Translations under genes and position numbers: made by a program
Part shown: piece by piece, positions 38,002-46,753 of the stretch
Position numbering within the stretch: the first letter of the stretch is position 1
Layout of the letters: each line of letters starts with the position of its first letter
Assembly (NCBI GenBank): GCA_016219965.1
Contig: JACRJM010000007.1
Coordinates: 1 to 64,000, forward strand
Direction: 5' to 3'
Length of the DNA stretch: 64,000 nucleotides
From: Candidatus Schekmanbacteria bacterium
GTDB taxonomy: Bacteria > Schekmanbacteria > GWA2-38-11 > J061
The notes under the pieces: generated by a model
What the model was told of the DNA's origin: nothing
Database searches by the model: none
The model's input: the letters and a program-made list of their open reading frames with translations, nothing else

Positions 38002-38625
38002 TCAATCCTTTTTTAACATTTGCGCTATTCTTTCCATTATAACTTTTGTTATCTCTTCTCCCTGTTGTTTTTTTGACCTTCCATCTTCTAAAACAAATTT
38101 CAAAGGCTCTCCAAATATAACCTTAATTTTTTTTGGTCTGGGAAAAAGGTAATGTGCCGGATAAGATTCAAAAGTGCCTTTTATAGCAGTTGGAACTACC
38201 GGTACACCGGTAATTATGGCAAGCAGGCCTGTACCACTTTTGGGCTCCATAAGTTTACCGTCTCTGGATCGTCCGCCTTCTGGAAAGATACAGAGTACAT
38301 TTCCGTTACGGAGGTATTTTATTGCTGATTTTATTCCACCCGGTCCAGTCATCTCTTCTGAAACAGGAATGCAGTAAGTTAACCCGGCAAACCAGTGTAT
38401 GAGAGGCTTATAATAAAACATATCAATTATAACATAACCTACTTTACGATTTATTGCTGCAGCAATGAGAAGAGGATCAATGAAGCTTGCATGGTTCGGA
38501 ACTATTATAACAGGACCTTGTGCGGGTATATTCTCTGAACCCGATTTCTCAAACCTGAAATATAATTTAAAAAGTAAATTACCAAAAAACTTAAAGAACC
38601 AATAAAGGGGAGAGAAGCTTTTCAT
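38002..38625 (-). CDS. plsC: 1-acyl-sn-glycerol-3-phosphate acyltransferase (PlsC)
   Basis: Acylates lysophosphatidate to phosphatidate at the inner membrane. The family motif I NHASFID (44-50) has the catalytic H45-x4-D50. Motif III is in FPEGGRSRDGKL, and later GVPVVPTAIKGT is typical. Length 207 aa is normal. One hydrophobic N-terminal stretch may anchor it. Its start overlaps the carA stop by 4 nt, so the two are translated together, an odd but tight pairing of pyrimidine/arginine and lipid synthesis. Confidence 0.93.
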   Translation of the reverse strand: MKSFSPLYWFFKFFGNLLFKLYFRFEKSGSENIPAQGPVIIVPNHASFIDPLLIAAAINRKVGYVIIDMFYYKPLIHWFAGLTYCIPVSEEMTGPGGIKSAIKYLRNGNVLCIFPEGGRSRDGKLMEPKSGTGLLAIITGVPVVPTAIKGTFESYPAHYLFPRPKKIKVIFGEPLKFVLEDGRSKKQQGEEITKVIMERIAQMLKKD

Positions 38626-39758
38626 TTCTCATTTTTTTTAAACTCGATCATCATCTTCCTGAAATCCTGAAAAAGGTAACTCGAATCATGAGGACCTGGA
38701 GAAGCCTCCGGATGATACTGCACAGAAAACACCGGGTAATTATTGCACCTGAACCCCTCAACGGTTTGATCATTAAGATTTACATGAGTAAGTGTCACAT
38801 CCTTCAGTGAATCAATATCAACCGCAAAGCCATGGTTTTGTGATGTGATTTCTACTTTCCCGCTTTCAACCTCTTTTACAGGATGATTAGCTCCATGGTG
38901 ACCAAATTTCAGCTTATATGTTTTACCACCAAGTGCCAGAGACAGTATCTGATGTCCAAGACAAATGCCAAAAATCGGCTTTTGTCCAATTAAGGTTTTT
39001 ACTGTATTTATAGCATATGGGACTCCTTCAGGATCACCGGGACCATTCGAAAGAAATATACCATCAGGTTCTTCAGCAAGAATCTCATCAGCTGTTACTG
39101 AGGCTGGAAAAACTTTTACTGCACAACCGGACTGAATAAGCATTCTAAGTATATTTGCCTTTATGCCAAAATCCAAAGCTGCCACCTTTAAAATTCCTTC
39201 CTTGATTAATGGAATCCCGTGAGAATAACCTGAGGAAAGTGTCCATTCACCTTCTTCCCACTCATAGGATTGATTGCATGTAACCCCATGAACGAGATCT
39301 CTTCCAACAAGACCCGGTGCTGACTTCAGTTTTTTCAAAAGATTTTCCACATCGAAATCTGACGTAGATATAATCCCCTGCTGAGCGCCTTTGTCTCTAA
39401 GCTTCCTTGTTAGTGCACGAGTATCTATACTGTGGATACCTACAACATTGTTGGATTTCAGATATTCCCCAAGAGTTAAACTTGAACGGAAATTACTGGG
39501 ATAATCAGAGCACTCTTTAACTATAAAACCTGAAAGGAATATTTTACGCGATTCAACATCCTCTATATTTATTCCATAATTTCCTATTAAAGGATAGGTC
39601 ATGCAAACAATCTGCCCGAAATAGGAAGGGTCTGTTAATATTTCCTGATATCCAGTCATGCTTGTATTAAAAACTACTTCCCCTACTCCTTCTCCTGCAG
39701 CACCGAAGTTTTCACCGGGAAATGATGACCCGTCTTCGAGAACTAAAATTGCCTTCAT
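38622..39758 (-). CDS. carA: Carbamoyl-phosphate synthase small subunit
   Basis: Glutaminase that supplies ammonia to CarB for carbamoyl phosphate, used for arginine and pyrimidines. An N-terminal CPSase_sm_chain domain (1-145, with GYQEILTDPSYFGQIV) is followed by a class I glutamine amidotransferase domain: the nucleophile cysteine is in IFGICLGHQ, and the His-Glu pair is in VQYHPEASPGPHD. 378 aa, full length. carB is not in the window. A strong AAGGAG ribosome binding site stands before ATG 39758. Confidence 0.97.
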   Translation of the reverse strand: MKAILVLEDGSSFPGENFGAAGEGVGEVVFNTSMTGYQEILTDPSYFGQIVCMTYPLIGNYGINIEDVESRKIFLSGFIVKECSDYPSNFRSSLTLGEYLKSNNVVGIHSIDTRALTRKLRDKGAQQGIISTSDFDVENLLKKLKSAPGLVGRDLVHGVTCNQSYEWEEGEWTLSSGYSHGIPLIKEGILKVAALDFGIKANILRMLIQSGCAVKVFPASVTADEILAEEPDGIFLSNGPGDPEGVPYAINTVKTLIGQKPIFGICLGHQILSLALGGKTYKLKFGHHGANHPVKEVESGKVEITSQNHGFAVDIDSLKDVTLTHVNLNDQTVEGFRCNNYPVFSVQYHPEASPGPHDSSYLFQDFRKMMIEFKKNEK

Positions 39759-39782
39759 TATGTTTCTCCTTTTAACTTCGAT

Positions 39783-39810
39783 TATTTACCTCATTTCAAT
39801 GGCAAGTCAA
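39783..39810 (-). promoter_or_regulatory. carA-plsC promoter
   Basis: Minus-strand TTGACT (39810-39805), 16-nt spacer, TAAATA (39788-39783). The predicted start is about 20 nt before the carA ATG. No attenuator or PyrR-type element is seen. Confidence 0.45.
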
Positions 39811-39923
39811 ATCAAAAAGCTGTTATCTATGTGCTATAATTCAAAAAAGCTTGCATGAGTTACTCTTTTATGTCAAAAAATCACATTGTTTTATTTATAA
39901 CAGCCTAATATTAGGGGAAAAAC

Positions 39924-40439
39924 TTGGAAGGGAAAATCAAGGTTTTGAAAAAAGAGCTTATAAAATTTATTGTTTTTTTTATTATTTCCATTCTTTGTGC
40001 ATGTTCCCCACATATAATGGTATATGAGAATACTGACCAGGGAGAAGTTTTTATTTCAGAAGCTTCACTTTATGATGCTGTGCCACCTTTTCAACATCCT
40101 GTAAAAATTCCAAAAGACACAATAGTAAAAATGATGCGGCAGATGAAATGTGAAAGTTACGATATATTCACAGAACCCGAAATAAAGAATTTTGCCGGTG
40201 AAATATCAGCTGGACTGAAAAAAGCACGTAAAAATTCTTTTGTAAGTTTCTACATTTCGGAGCAGATGCTTCGCTATATATCTGGTGGTGAAATATACGT
40301 TAAGGACAGTAATGTAATATGGTTCTTCTATCCGGCAAGCGAACTCTATCAGAGAAGCCCTGTGGTAAGTGACAGGGTTAAATGTCTTTCGAACAAAAAA
40401 TATACCTTCACGCTTACGGGTGAGCAAGTAATTCCTTAA
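39924..40439 (+). CDS. Hypothetical lipoprotein
   Basis: Not recognised. The 171-aa product begins with a basic N-terminus and a hydrophobic stretch (13-24) ending in LCAC (24-27), a plausible lipobox with Cys27 as the lipid-attachment site, followed by SPHIM. The mature part is soluble and mixed alpha/beta. It contains TEPEIKNFAGEISAGLKKARKNS, resembling a component that reads or assembles envelope structures, but no known domain. The TTG start at 39924 is supported by AGGGGA 6 nt upstream; a later in-frame TTG has only a weak site. It converges with the GGDEF gene. Confidence 0.65.
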   Translation: MEGKIKVLKKELIKFIVFFIISILCACSPHIMVYENTDQGEVFISEASLYDAVPPFQHPVKIPKDTIVKMMRQMKCESYDIFTEPEIKNFAGEISAGLKKARKNSFVSFYISEQMLRYISGGEIYVKDSNVIWFFYPASELYQRSPVVSDRVKCLSNKKYTFTLTGEQVIP

Positions 40440-40495
40440 TTACATTACTTCTGTATGAAATGATCATGAATTAAAGGTAAAAAGTTTACGGAAAG

Positions 40496-42106
40496 TTACT
40501 TGTCAAAAGAAAGGAATTTTTCTGCAATATATAATTGGGATTTATCTTTGCCTGTTTTTTTAGCATAATAGAGTGCCTGATCAGCTTTTTCCACCAACTC
40601 ATTACAGGACAATCCATCTTTGGGAAACTCAACAATCCCTGCACTTAGTGTGATAATAGCAGGGATATTAGCACCATTCAGAAAAAATTCTCTATTGCGT
40701 GTTACCTCCAGAATTCTGTCTGTTAAAATCAGTGCTTGGGAGCTGTCCGTCCTTGGAAGAAGAAGAGCAAATTCTTCTCCACCGTACCGTGCTACAAAGT
40801 CCGATTCTCTGCAATGTTTCTTGAGAATATTGGAAACAGCTATCAACACACGGTCACCAGCTTTATGCCCATATTTGTCATTGACGCTTTTAAAACAATC
40901 TATATCAAACATTACAATTGAAAATTTTTGATTATGCCTTTTTGAAACTGATATTTCCTGCTTTAGCCGCTGGTAAAAGAACCTGTGATTATAGGATTCG
41001 GTAAGCCCGTCAACACTGCTCATATTTCTAAGCTTCTCAACATACTTTGCATTCTGGAGCGCCACAGAAAAATGTATGGCAAGATCAGATAAAAGTTTCA
41101 AATCGTCATCAGTAAAATAATTTACAGCAGGGTCATTCGCGCTAATCACTCCCAGAATTTTGCTTTCAGAAATAATTGGAACGCATAAAAACGATTTAAT
41201 GTCACGGCATAGTCCACCATAATAAGTGAATCCATCTACTTCTGATACATCCCCTACTAATACGGGTTTACCGGTAGTTGCAACGTTGCCGGATATTCCT
41301 TCGCCAAGATTAATTATGACCTTTTTTTCTATTCCTTTAGGAAAACCAACTGCCGTCTTTATTTCCAGTTGAGAAGTCTCTTCATTAACCAAAAAAATGC
41401 AAAACCTCTTAAATCCCAGCATCCTCGATATGGTAGAATTAATTTTATTAAAAAACTCATTTAAATCTACGCCGGCACTGCCAATATTCCCTACTTCATT
41501 AAGTATTTTCAGCTCGTCCGTTTTAATGGTTAATTCTTTTTTTATTTTATTATATACATCTTTTTCCCTCTCAAGCTTTCTTTCAAGATTGTTTATGTAT
41601 TTAATGTACTTGTTCTGCCCAACAGATATTTTGCTCATGAAAAAGGGAATTGAAAGAAAAAAACCAATCCTTATGATTATATGAGGTAAATCTATTTCAC
41701 CACTTGGCTTGTACAGACAGACAGAGCCATAAAGCATCGAATCAAGCAGAGATATCAACATGGCAGTTTTAAAATCAAATGATAACGTACATAATCCAAT
41801 ATAAAAGTAATAAACAAGATATATCTGGCTATTGCCCTTCCCTGTGAAGAATACAAGCAATGTTATGAACAGGCTATCCAGAATAAGAAAAAAAATAGAT
41901 ATGATGATAATCTTTTCCTTGGACTTACAATCCTTCAACATTACGTTTAAGACACTGCTATAAAAAACAAAAGCAACAATAAGCAGTAATTGCTTAGAAT
42001 AATCACTGATAGAATCTAAAAGAGTGAGAGGCAATAAGGCTATTACTGCAAAAATACGACCTTTTAATGAAAAAATATATTTTGAGCTATTTATCGCTAT
42101 GTTCAT
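40496..42106 (-). CDS. GAF-GGDEF diguanylate cyclase, membrane-bound
   Basis: 536 aa: about 5-6 membrane helices (1-165), a coiled linker (170-205), a GAF domain (about 210-360) and a GGDEF domain (about 370-530). The active motif is GGEEF in ARYGGEEFALLL. Five residues earlier RESD forms the RxxD inhibitory (I) site, so the enzyme should make c-di-GMP and be feedback-inhibited. The ligand of the GAF domain is unknown. Together with the HD-GYP protein at 5.4 kb it shows a functional c-di-GMP system. Start ATG 42106 has no strong ribosome binding site. Confidence 0.93.
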   Translation of the reverse strand: MNIAINSSKYIFSLKGRIFAVIALLPLTLLDSISDYSKQLLLIVAFVFYSSVLNVMLKDCKSKEKIIIISIFFLILDSLFITLLVFFTGKGNSQIYLVYYFYIGLCTLSFDFKTAMLISLLDSMLYGSVCLYKPSGEIDLPHIIIRIGFFLSIPFFMSKISVGQNKYIKYINNLERKLEREKDVYNKIKKELTIKTDELKILNEVGNIGSAGVDLNEFFNKINSTISRMLGFKRFCIFLVNEETSQLEIKTAVGFPKGIEKKVIINLGEGISGNVATTGKPVLVGDVSEVDGFTYYGGLCRDIKSFLCVPIISESKILGVISANDPAVNYFTDDDLKLLSDLAIHFSVALQNAKYVEKLRNMSSVDGLTESYNHRFFYQRLKQEISVSKRHNQKFSIVMFDIDCFKSVNDKYGHKAGDRVLIAVSNILKKHCRESDFVARYGGEEFALLLPRTDSSQALILTDRILEVTRNREFFLNGANIPAIITLSAGIVEFPKDGLSCNELVEKADQALYYAKKTGKDKSQLYIAEKFLSFDK

Positions 42107-42249
42107 GGTTTTTTTCTGGCATACTTAATCAAAGAAATCAGACAGTTATATATTACTAGTGATTTATCATATCGTTGTCAACTAGGCAAGTCTTAAGAAT
42201 TACTTTTATTAACATAAACAAGAGAGTTTTAGTAACAGGTAAAAAACGC

Positions 42250-42277
42250 TTGACAATTAAATTTATAAATCTAATAT
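42250..42277 (+). promoter_or_regulatory. Promoter of the marR-chelatase operon
   Basis: Perfect TTGACA (42250-42255), then TAATAT (42272-42277) after 16 nt. The predicted start falls near 42284, about 43 nt before the marR start codon. The -10 is overlapped by the left arm of an inverted repeat. Confidence 0.5.
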
Positions 42278-42309
42278 TTAGGTTATGAAATATTTTTATA
42301 CCTAAATAT
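42274..42309 (+). promoter_or_regulatory. Inverted repeat, candidate MarR operator
   Basis: ATATTTAGGT (42274-42283) and ACCTAAATAT (42300-42309) are perfect 10-bp arms separated by 16 nt. The repeat covers the -10 box and transcription start and ends 17 nt before the marR gene. MarR regulators usually bind such palindromes and repress themselves, so this is the likely operator of the whole 13-kb unit. The 16-nt gap is wider than in a typical single MarR site. Confidence 0.55.
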
Positions 42310-42326
42310 AAGGCAATAGAAAAAAT

Positions 42327-42785
42327 ATGAAAACTGAAAAAACAGATGAACTGGGAGAACACATTCTCAAGGTTAAGGATTTTTTCATAGAGTTTACCAA
42401 GAAGGTCATTTCTCTGGATGGTGCAAAATTGAGCTTTGAACTCAATCTTTCAGAACTCAAAGCACTTACTGCATTCACAGATGATAAAAAGAAGTGCACA
42501 ATGAGCGAGCTTGCAAGAAACGCCGGTGTAACAATGCCCAGTATGACAGAAGTAATAGACAGTCTAGTTAAAGAGAACATTGTAGAAAGGCAAAGGGATG
42601 AAAATGACCGCAGAGTAGTTCTCGTTGAATTAACTGAAAAGGGTAAAAGGATGAGAAAAGAATTTATGGACAGGAGGAGGCTGGAGCTAATAAATATTTT
42701 TAACCGTCTTGATAGAAACGAGCGGAAGGAGTTTGTTGAGTCTCTTGAAAAAGTCAGATCCATACTCCAAAAATTAAATATTTAA
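42327..42785 (+). CDS. MarR-family transcriptional regulator
   Basis: 152 aa winged-helix regulator. N- and C-terminal helices flank a DNA-binding domain (about 50-115), in which MSELARNAGVTMPSMTEVIDSLVKENIV is the recognition helix-turn-helix, and RQRDENDRRVVLVELTEKGK is the wing with the conserved DxR. MarR proteins are dimeric repressors released by small molecules or oxidised cysteines. Here the only cysteine is in DDKKKCTMSEL. As first gene of a chelatase/metal-transport operon it may sense a metal or tetrapyrrole. It is 43 nt upstream of the large chelatase subunit. Confidence 0.92.
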   Translation: MKTEKTDELGEHILKVKDFFIEFTKKVISLDGAKLSFELNLSELKALTAFTDDKKKCTMSELARNAGVTMPSMTEVIDSLVKENIVERQRDENDRRVVLVELTEKGKRMRKEFMDRRRLELINIFNRLDRNERKEFVESLEKVRSILQKLNI

Positions 42786-42828
42786 CTAATCTTCTCTTTC
42801 AAACAATAAATAATGTGGAGGCGCACAA

Positions 42829-45800
42829 ATGCACTTTACCGCAATAATCGGTGATTATACCTATAGCAAATCTCTGGCCGAAGCATCAGATCTTCTCAAA
42901 AAGAAATTTGGAGGGAAGGTAACTTTAGACTATTTCTTCTGTCTTCGTCACCAGAAATTTGAGCGCCGGCAGCTCAGTGAAATTGAAGAAAACGTTAAAA
43001 AGGCAGACACCGTAATCGTCAACATGATTTTTGATGATGAAATCATAGAAATTTTGGAAAGGCATAAAAGTGACAATAAAAACTATTTAATACTGGCTTC
43101 CATGCCGCGGGGATTAGTACTTACAAAGATCGGTAAATTCAGCCTTTCAAGTATCTCCATGCCTGATAAATCATCAATGCTCGGTAAGGCATTGGGTGTA
43201 TTGCGGGGACTCATGAGTTCAAGCAAAAGCACTATGGAGGTAAGAAAGCTTCTTGTAATGGCTGATACGATATTGAAAGTATTAAGGTTCGGGAAATGGA
43301 AGGATGCAGCAAATTATATAAGAGTATGGAAATATTTTTATGCCGGAGGAATGAACAATATTAAAAACCTTTTTCTCTTCCTCCTTTCAGAATACTACGG
43401 ATTCAAAACAGAATATGATTTGCCTGAAGAAATTCCACAGGGTGCCATATATCATCCTAAGGCCGGCAAGATCTATGATGACGTAGAAGAGTACCTAAAA
43501 TGGTACAAAAATTCAGGCCTTCTAAGGACCAACGGCTTCAAGAAAACTCCATATGTGGGGATTTTGTTCTACATGCAGCGTTATCAGACGCAGGACATAA
43601 ACGATCTCCTTGCAGTTATAGAATCACTCGAAAAGCACGGCGTTGGAGCCATGCCGATTCTTACATCAGGTTCTGAAAACATGAAGAATATGGAGCGTCA
43701 TTTCACTGTAAAGGGAAAATCACGGGTTGAAGCCATTATAAGTTTCCTCTTCTTCAGGATCGAGGGCGGACCCTTAGGCGGAGACTATGAAGCGTTTATA
43801 AACCTTGCAAAGAAGATTAATGTACCGCTGATTAAATATATGAATATGGGTTATACCACTATCGAAGAATGGAAACAAAGGAGCGAAGGAATGGCTCCGC
43901 TTGAAACTACCATTACAACAATACTACCTGAGCTCGATGGGCTTATCGAAGGGGTTTTGGTTGCAGGTCATGTAGATTCTACGGAAGACAAAGGAAAAAT
44001 TATCAGGACAATGGAACCTATCCCGGACAGGGTTGAACGTGCTGTTGAGAGGACAACACGCTGGATAAAGCTGAGGCAGACGGAGAATAAAGACAAGAAG
44101 GTCGCTTTTGTACTTTTTAACTATCCTCCAGGAAAAGACAACATTGGAAACGCGGGAAACCTCGACACATTTGAAAGCATAATCCGGTTATTCGACGCCA
44201 TGAGGAAAGAAGGGTACGATGTCTCAGGCTATCCTAAAACGCGTCAGGAATTCGTAAGACTCATGGTAAAGAAAAATCTCGTTAATCTTAGCGACTGGAC
44301 AGGTATGCAGAAGATAAAGGAAAATGCTTTTAAAGTGCCTTTATCAACATATCGTAAATGGTTTGAAGAGATTCCAAAGGAAAATCAGGAAGAAGTATCC
44401 AAAATGTGGGGAGATATCCCGGGGAAAATCCTGGCTGATGACGAATCTCTCCTTGTCCCCGGCATTACATTTGGTAATATTTTTCTAGGGTTTCAGCCGC
44501 CAAGGGGATATTTTGAGGATCCTTCAAAAACCTATCATGACAGCGGGATAGTTCCCCATCACCAGTACCTTGCTTACTACATGTGGCTGCAAAATGAATT
44601 CAAGGCAGACCTCCTCGTACACTTTGGAACCCACGGCACACTTGAATTTCTTCCCGGAAAACAGGTTGCCCTCTCACAAAACTGCTATCCGAGCATCCTG
44701 ATAGGAAACATGCCACACGTTTATTACTATACCTGCTCAAATCCTTCGGAATCGTCAATAGCAAGAAGGAGAAGCCAGGCTACAATGGTCGATTACATGA
44801 CCCCTCCGATGATAGTATCAGACCTATATGGCAGGCTTGCAGAGCTTGAAAGCGAGATAAACAACTATTTCCAGCAAAAAGACCAGAGCCCTGCCCAGTT
44901 AGGAATGATAAAAGAACGCATACTGAACATGGCCAAGGATGAGAACCTTATTGATATTATGGCAGAGGATGTTGATGTAAGCACACTCTATGATTCCCTT
45001 ATTGAAATGAAGGGAAGTCTTATGACAAAAGGAATTCACGTACTTGGAAATTCCTTAAAGGGAAAAGAGCTTATTGATTATGTCATGGGCATAGTCAGAT
45101 TCGACAAAGGCGATGTTGTATCTTTATTCAGAATTGTTGCTGCCACTTACGGTATTGACTGGGAAGAAGCGAGGGAAACTCCCTCAAAGATTCATAGCGA
45201 CGGAAGACCGCTGGGAATTATCCTGAAAGAGACAGAGGAAAAGGGATACCGCATTCTCACCGATTACCTTGAATCATCTTATCCCAATGTTAAGAAGATT
45301 GCAGGTAAAGTACTCAATGGAAATCTCAGCTCAGACGACTTGAAGAATCTTGAGAAGACATTGCAGTTTGCAAAGATTGTTGCTGGCAATCTATCCAAGA
45401 ATACTGAGATAGAAAGTCTCATAGCATCATTTTCAGGAAAATATATAGAGCCTGGCGTTGGCGGCGACCCGGTTAGAAGCCCGAGCGTCATACCAACAGG
45501 CAGGAACATTTACCAGTTCAATCCTGACCTCATACCAACCCTTGCTGCTGTCCAGAGAGGTGTCACTGTGGCTGAACAGGTAATCACCGGTTATAAAGAG
45601 GAAAACGAAGGCACCACCCCTGAAACAGTCGGAGTAATCCTTTGGGGATTTGAAACAATGAAAACTCAGGGAGAAACTGTGGCGGAAATCTTTCAGTATC
45701 TTGGGGTCGAACCAAGATGGTCAGGAACCGGAGATTTTGTCGGGGTAAAGCCTATACCACTTGAAAAACTCGGAAGACCCAGGCTTGATGTAGCAGTCGA

Positions 45801-46728
45801 AATCTGCGGCATATTCCGTGACACATTCCCTCTGCTCTTGAAGCTCATTGACAGGGCATTCAACATTGTGGCAGACCTCGATGAACCGCATGACAAGAAT
45901 TACGTACGCAAACATTCAGAGGAAATTTGCAGAACATTAATTGAAAAAGAAGTCCCCAAGGATCAGGCATTGGCACTTTCAAGGGCAAGGATTTTCGGCC
46001 CTTCATCAACGAACTACGGAACTGACGTAACGCAGCTCATAGAAACATCCGGCTGGGAGAATTCTGACGAAATAGCCAACCTGCATATTGCAAAAATGTC
46101 GCACATATATGGCGACACATTTCACGCTGTTGCAAGCGCAGATACCTTTAAGGCTGTGCTCGACAAAGTTGATGTCGTAGCCCAGGTAAGAAGCAGCGAT
46201 GAATACGGCATGGCAGATCTTGATCACTATTACGAATTTCTGGGCGGCATGGCAAAGTCCGTTGAAAGTGTAAAAAAGAAAAGTGGCCCTGGCAGGAAAA
46301 AAACTAAGCCTACAATACTGGTAGCAGACACCACTAAAGATAACATCAAGACCAAAAACATAAAGACAACCCTCGAATACGAGGCAAAGACAAAGCTATT
46401 TAACCCGGAATGGATCAAGGGACAGGTTGACAGCGGCTATCGCGGAGTAAAGAACATAAGCCAGAGAGTTGAACATCTAATTGGCTGGTCGGCAACAGCA
46501 GAATCAGTTGATAACTGGGTATGGAGCCAGGTGGCAGAGAAATATCTCTTCGATGAAGCTGTACGAAAGAGCATGATGAAGGAGAACATCTGGGCAGTGG
46601 AACACCAGCTCAATCGTCTCATGGAGGCCTTTAACCGGGGAATCTGGGATGCATCAGAAGAAGAAATAGAAAAGCTAAAGAAAATCTATCTCGAGATTGA
46701 GTCTGAAATAGAAGAGATGGAAGAATAA
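42829..46728 (+). CDS. BchH/ChlH-type magnesium chelatase large subunit
   Basis: 1299 aa, the porphyrin-binding subunit of an ATP-dependent metal chelatase. The first ~170 residues resemble the ChlH/BchH N-terminal domain (DUF3479), which CobN lacks. The CobN/Mg-chelatase domain follows, with LLVHFGTHGTLEFLPGKQ (about 597-614), SGWENSDEIANLHIAKMSHIYG region, GDPVRSPSVIPTGRN, and HYYEFLGGMAKSVE near the end. Known family products carry Mg-protoporphyrin (chlorophyll) or Co-corrin (B12). No chlorophyll or B12 genes are in the window, so metal and macrocycle are unknown. A GGAGG site precedes the ATG. Confidence 0.9.
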   Translation: MHFTAIIGDYTYSKSLAEASDLLKKKFGGKVTLDYFFCLRHQKFERRQLSEIEENVKKADTVIVNMIFDDEIIEILERHKSDNKNYLILASMPRGLVLTKIGKFSLSSISMPDKSSMLGKALGVLRGLMSSSKSTMEVRKLLVMADTILKVLRFGKWKDAANYIRVWKYFYAGGMNNIKNLFLFLLSEYYGFKTEYDLPEEIPQGAIYHPKAGKIYDDVEEYLKWYKNSGLLRTNGFKKTPYVGILFYMQRYQTQDINDLLAVIESLEKHGVGAMPILTSGSENMKNMERHFTVKGKSRVEAIISFLFFRIEGGPLGGDYEAFINLAKKINVPLIKYMNMGYTTIEEWKQRSEGMAPLETTITTILPELDGLIEGVLVAGHVDSTEDKGKIIRTMEPIPDRVERAVERTTRWIKLRQTENKDKKVAFVLFNYPPGKDNIGNAGNLDTFESIIRLFDAMRKEGYDVSGYPKTRQEFVRLMVKKNLVNLSDWTGMQKIKENAFKVPLSTYRKWFEEIPKENQEEVSKMWGDIPGKILADDESLLVPGITFGNIFLGFQPPRGYFEDPSKTYHDSGIVPHHQYLAYYMWLQNEFKADLLVHFGTHGTLEFLPGKQVALSQNCYPSILIGNMPHVYYYTCSNPSESSIARRRSQATMVDYMTPPMIVSDLYGRLAELESEINNYFQQKDQSPAQLGMIKERILNMAKDENLIDIMAEDVDVSTLYDSLIEMKGSLMTKGIHVLGNSLKGKELIDYVMGIVRFDKGDVVSLFRIVAATYGIDWEEARETPSKIHSDGRPLGIILKETEEKGYRILTDYLESSYPNVKKIAGKVLNGNLSSDDLKNLEKTLQFAKIVAGNLSKNTEIESLIASFSGKYIEPGVGGDPVRSPSVIPTGRNIYQFNPDLIPTLAAVQRGVTVAEQVITGYKEENEGTTPETVGVILWGFETMKTQGETVAEIFQYLGVEPRWSGTGDFVGVKPIPLEKLGRPRLDVAVEICGIFRDTFPLLLKLIDRAFNIVADLDEPHDKNYVRKHSEEICRTLIEKEVPKDQALALSRARIFGPSSTNYGTDVTQLIETSGWENSDEIANLHIAKMSHIYGDTFHAVASADTFKAVLDKVDVVAQVRSSDEYGMADLDHYYEFLGGMAKSVESVKKKSGPGRKKTKPTILVADTTKDNIKTKNIKTTLEYEAKTKLFNPEWIKGQVDSGYRGVKNISQRVEHLIGWSATAESVDNWVWSQVAEKYLFDEAVRKSMMKENIWAVEHQLNRLMEAFNRGIWDASEEEIEKLKKIYLEIESEIEEMEE

Positions 46729-46753
46729 CATCCTGAAAGGAAACTCACAACAA

